Origin: Solirubrobacteraceae bacterium
Lineage (GTDB): Bacteria; Actinomycetota; Thermoleophilia; Solirubrobacterales; Solirubrobacteraceae
Reading direction: 5' to 3'
DNA: 13,824 bases
Assembly (NCBI GenBank): GCA_030151725.1
Contig: JASLDD010000105.1
Span: 1 to 13,824, forward strand
A program made the translations under genes and the position numbers. The notes below the pieces were generated by a model. The model worked only from the letters and a program-made list of their open reading frames with translations. It did no database searches and had not been told where the DNA came from. The first letter of the stretch is position 1; every line of letters begins with the position of its first letter. Positions 13,282 through 13,824 of the stretch are shown one piece after another.

Positions 13282-13776
13282 ATGGCCCATAACCGTCGTC
13301 CAGCCATTTCCCTTCTTGCCCTCCTGGCGATTGCCATGCTCTCAACGCTCGGCTGTGGCAGCAGCCAAAAAACCGGGGGGGAATCCTCCACGCTCGTAGC
13401 CCAGGCAGACCCGATCTGTCAGCAGGTGGCGGAACGGCGCGCTGCCGCCAACGCCGCCTTGCGTGCATCCGGCGCGTCGACAGCCAAAACGCTAGGCGTC
13501 CTTGCCCGTAGTGCCCCTGGCGTCGCGACATATGAGCACCGGGCGATCGACCAGTTGAGCGCGCTGAAGCCACCGGCGGCTCTGGCAAGCGATTGGCGGC
13601 AGATGCTTGCGGGCATGCAGAAGCTCGCCGACTACGCAACACGGCTCGGCCCCTATGCGCTGTCCCACAACGTCAAGGGCATTCAGGCGCTCGACGCAGA
13701 TGGAAAGCGGATACGGGCGGGACTAGCTGCCATCGCGGCACGTGATGGGTTCACATACTGCGGGCGCACCAGCTAA
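13282..13776 (+). CDS. Small probable lipoprotein with helical, DPIC-containing domain, unknown function
   Basis: The 164-residue product starts MAHNRRP, then a hydrophobic stretch to about residue 24, then STLGC-GSS. This is a lipobox-like site with Thr rather than Leu at -3, so lipidation is likely but not canonical. A short polar linker (SSQKTGGESS) leads to a helical domain. That domain holds ADPICQQVAERRAAANAAL, a central APGVATYEHRAIDQLSALKPPAAL, and ends DGFTYCGRTS. The Cys of DPIC and that of TYCG are the only others and could form a disulfide. Small exported proteins with this D-x-I-C start and L-x-P-P-A midpoint are common in Actinobacteria and have no known function. The frame is open back to ATG 13219, but the start at 13282 puts the signal peptide at the N-terminus; GGAG at 13264-13267 is rather far (14 bases). 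It is 194 bases downstream of mrp, with only a weak possible -10 (TAGCTT, 13230-13235). Confidence 0.8.
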   Translation: MAHNRRPAISLLALLAIAMLSTLGCGSSQKTGGESSTLVAQADPICQQVAERRAAANAALRASGASTAKTLGVLARSAPGVATYEHRAIDQLSALKPPAALASDWRQMLAGMQKLADYATRLGPYALSHNVKGIQALDADGKRIRAGLAAIAARDGFTYCGRTS

Positions 13777-13810
13777 CGTCGAAGACACACGTAACGTGGC
13801 CGTGCACACG

Positions 13811-13823
13811 CGTCGGTCCTCGA
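13811..13823 (+). repeat. 13-base direct repeat, copy 2
   Basis: Second copy of CGTCGGTCCTCGA, 34 bases after the lipoprotein stop at the edge of the window. The bases between the stop and this copy hold one small palindrome, CACGT-A-ACGTG (13788-13798), and no gene. Confidence 0.35.
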
Positions 13824-13824
13824 T

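Overview
The window is a GC-rich bacterial chromosome segment, most likely from an actinobacterium of the Thermoleophilia/Solirubrobacterales type. The evidence is the G/C-ending codon use, a Zincin_2 (DUF2342-type) metallopeptidase and a PAC2-family protein (both typical of Actinobacteria), a helicase-nuclease relative with a C-terminal Cys cluster, and several starts whose only visible signal is a TANNNT box 6-7 bases upstream. The lineage is inferred from gene content; no rRNA or other taxonomic marker is present.

Layout. (1) 1-1473, minus strand: start of a phosphate-uptake operon, pstS followed by a window-truncated pstC. (2) 1474-1616: a divergent control region with three 11-bp-spaced repeats of Pho-box type and a good sigma70-like promoter facing right. 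(3) 1617-3281, plus: a membrane-anchored protein that looks like a shortened alkaline-phosphatase-superfamily phosphoesterase without its metal ligands, then a secreted Cys-containing protein with a Lys-rich tail. (4) 3350-6127, minus: a YhaM-like OB/HD-domain gene followed 54 bases later by a PilB/GspE-type ATPase. (5) 6153-7016, plus: a PAC2 protein, convergent with (6) 7024-7902, minus: a membrane-tethered DsbA-like thioredoxin. (7) 8036-9712, minus: a PD-(D/E)XK nuclease with a Cys cluster that keeps part of a UvrD-like helicase but no motor motifs. (8) 9771-10889, plus: a Zincin_2 metallopeptidase. (9) 10890-11833: an unusual regulatory stretch around a small protein with a histone-like tail and a coiled coil, ending in a string of RNA hairpins and a strong terminator. 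(10) 11921-13087: an Mrp/ApbC P-loop protein. (11) 13282-13776: a small probable lipoprotein.

How it fits together. Only the pst genes, and perhaps their divergent neighbours, form a clear functional unit (phosphate acquisition). The rest is mostly housekeeping or poorly characterised actinobacterial genes in short transcription units. There is no sign of a prophage, insertion sequence, CRISPR array, tRNA or rRNA. The items most worth a second look are the motorless helicase-nuclease, the active-site-less phosphoesterase beside pstS, the triple 11-bp repeat, and the structured RNA region at 11694-11816.
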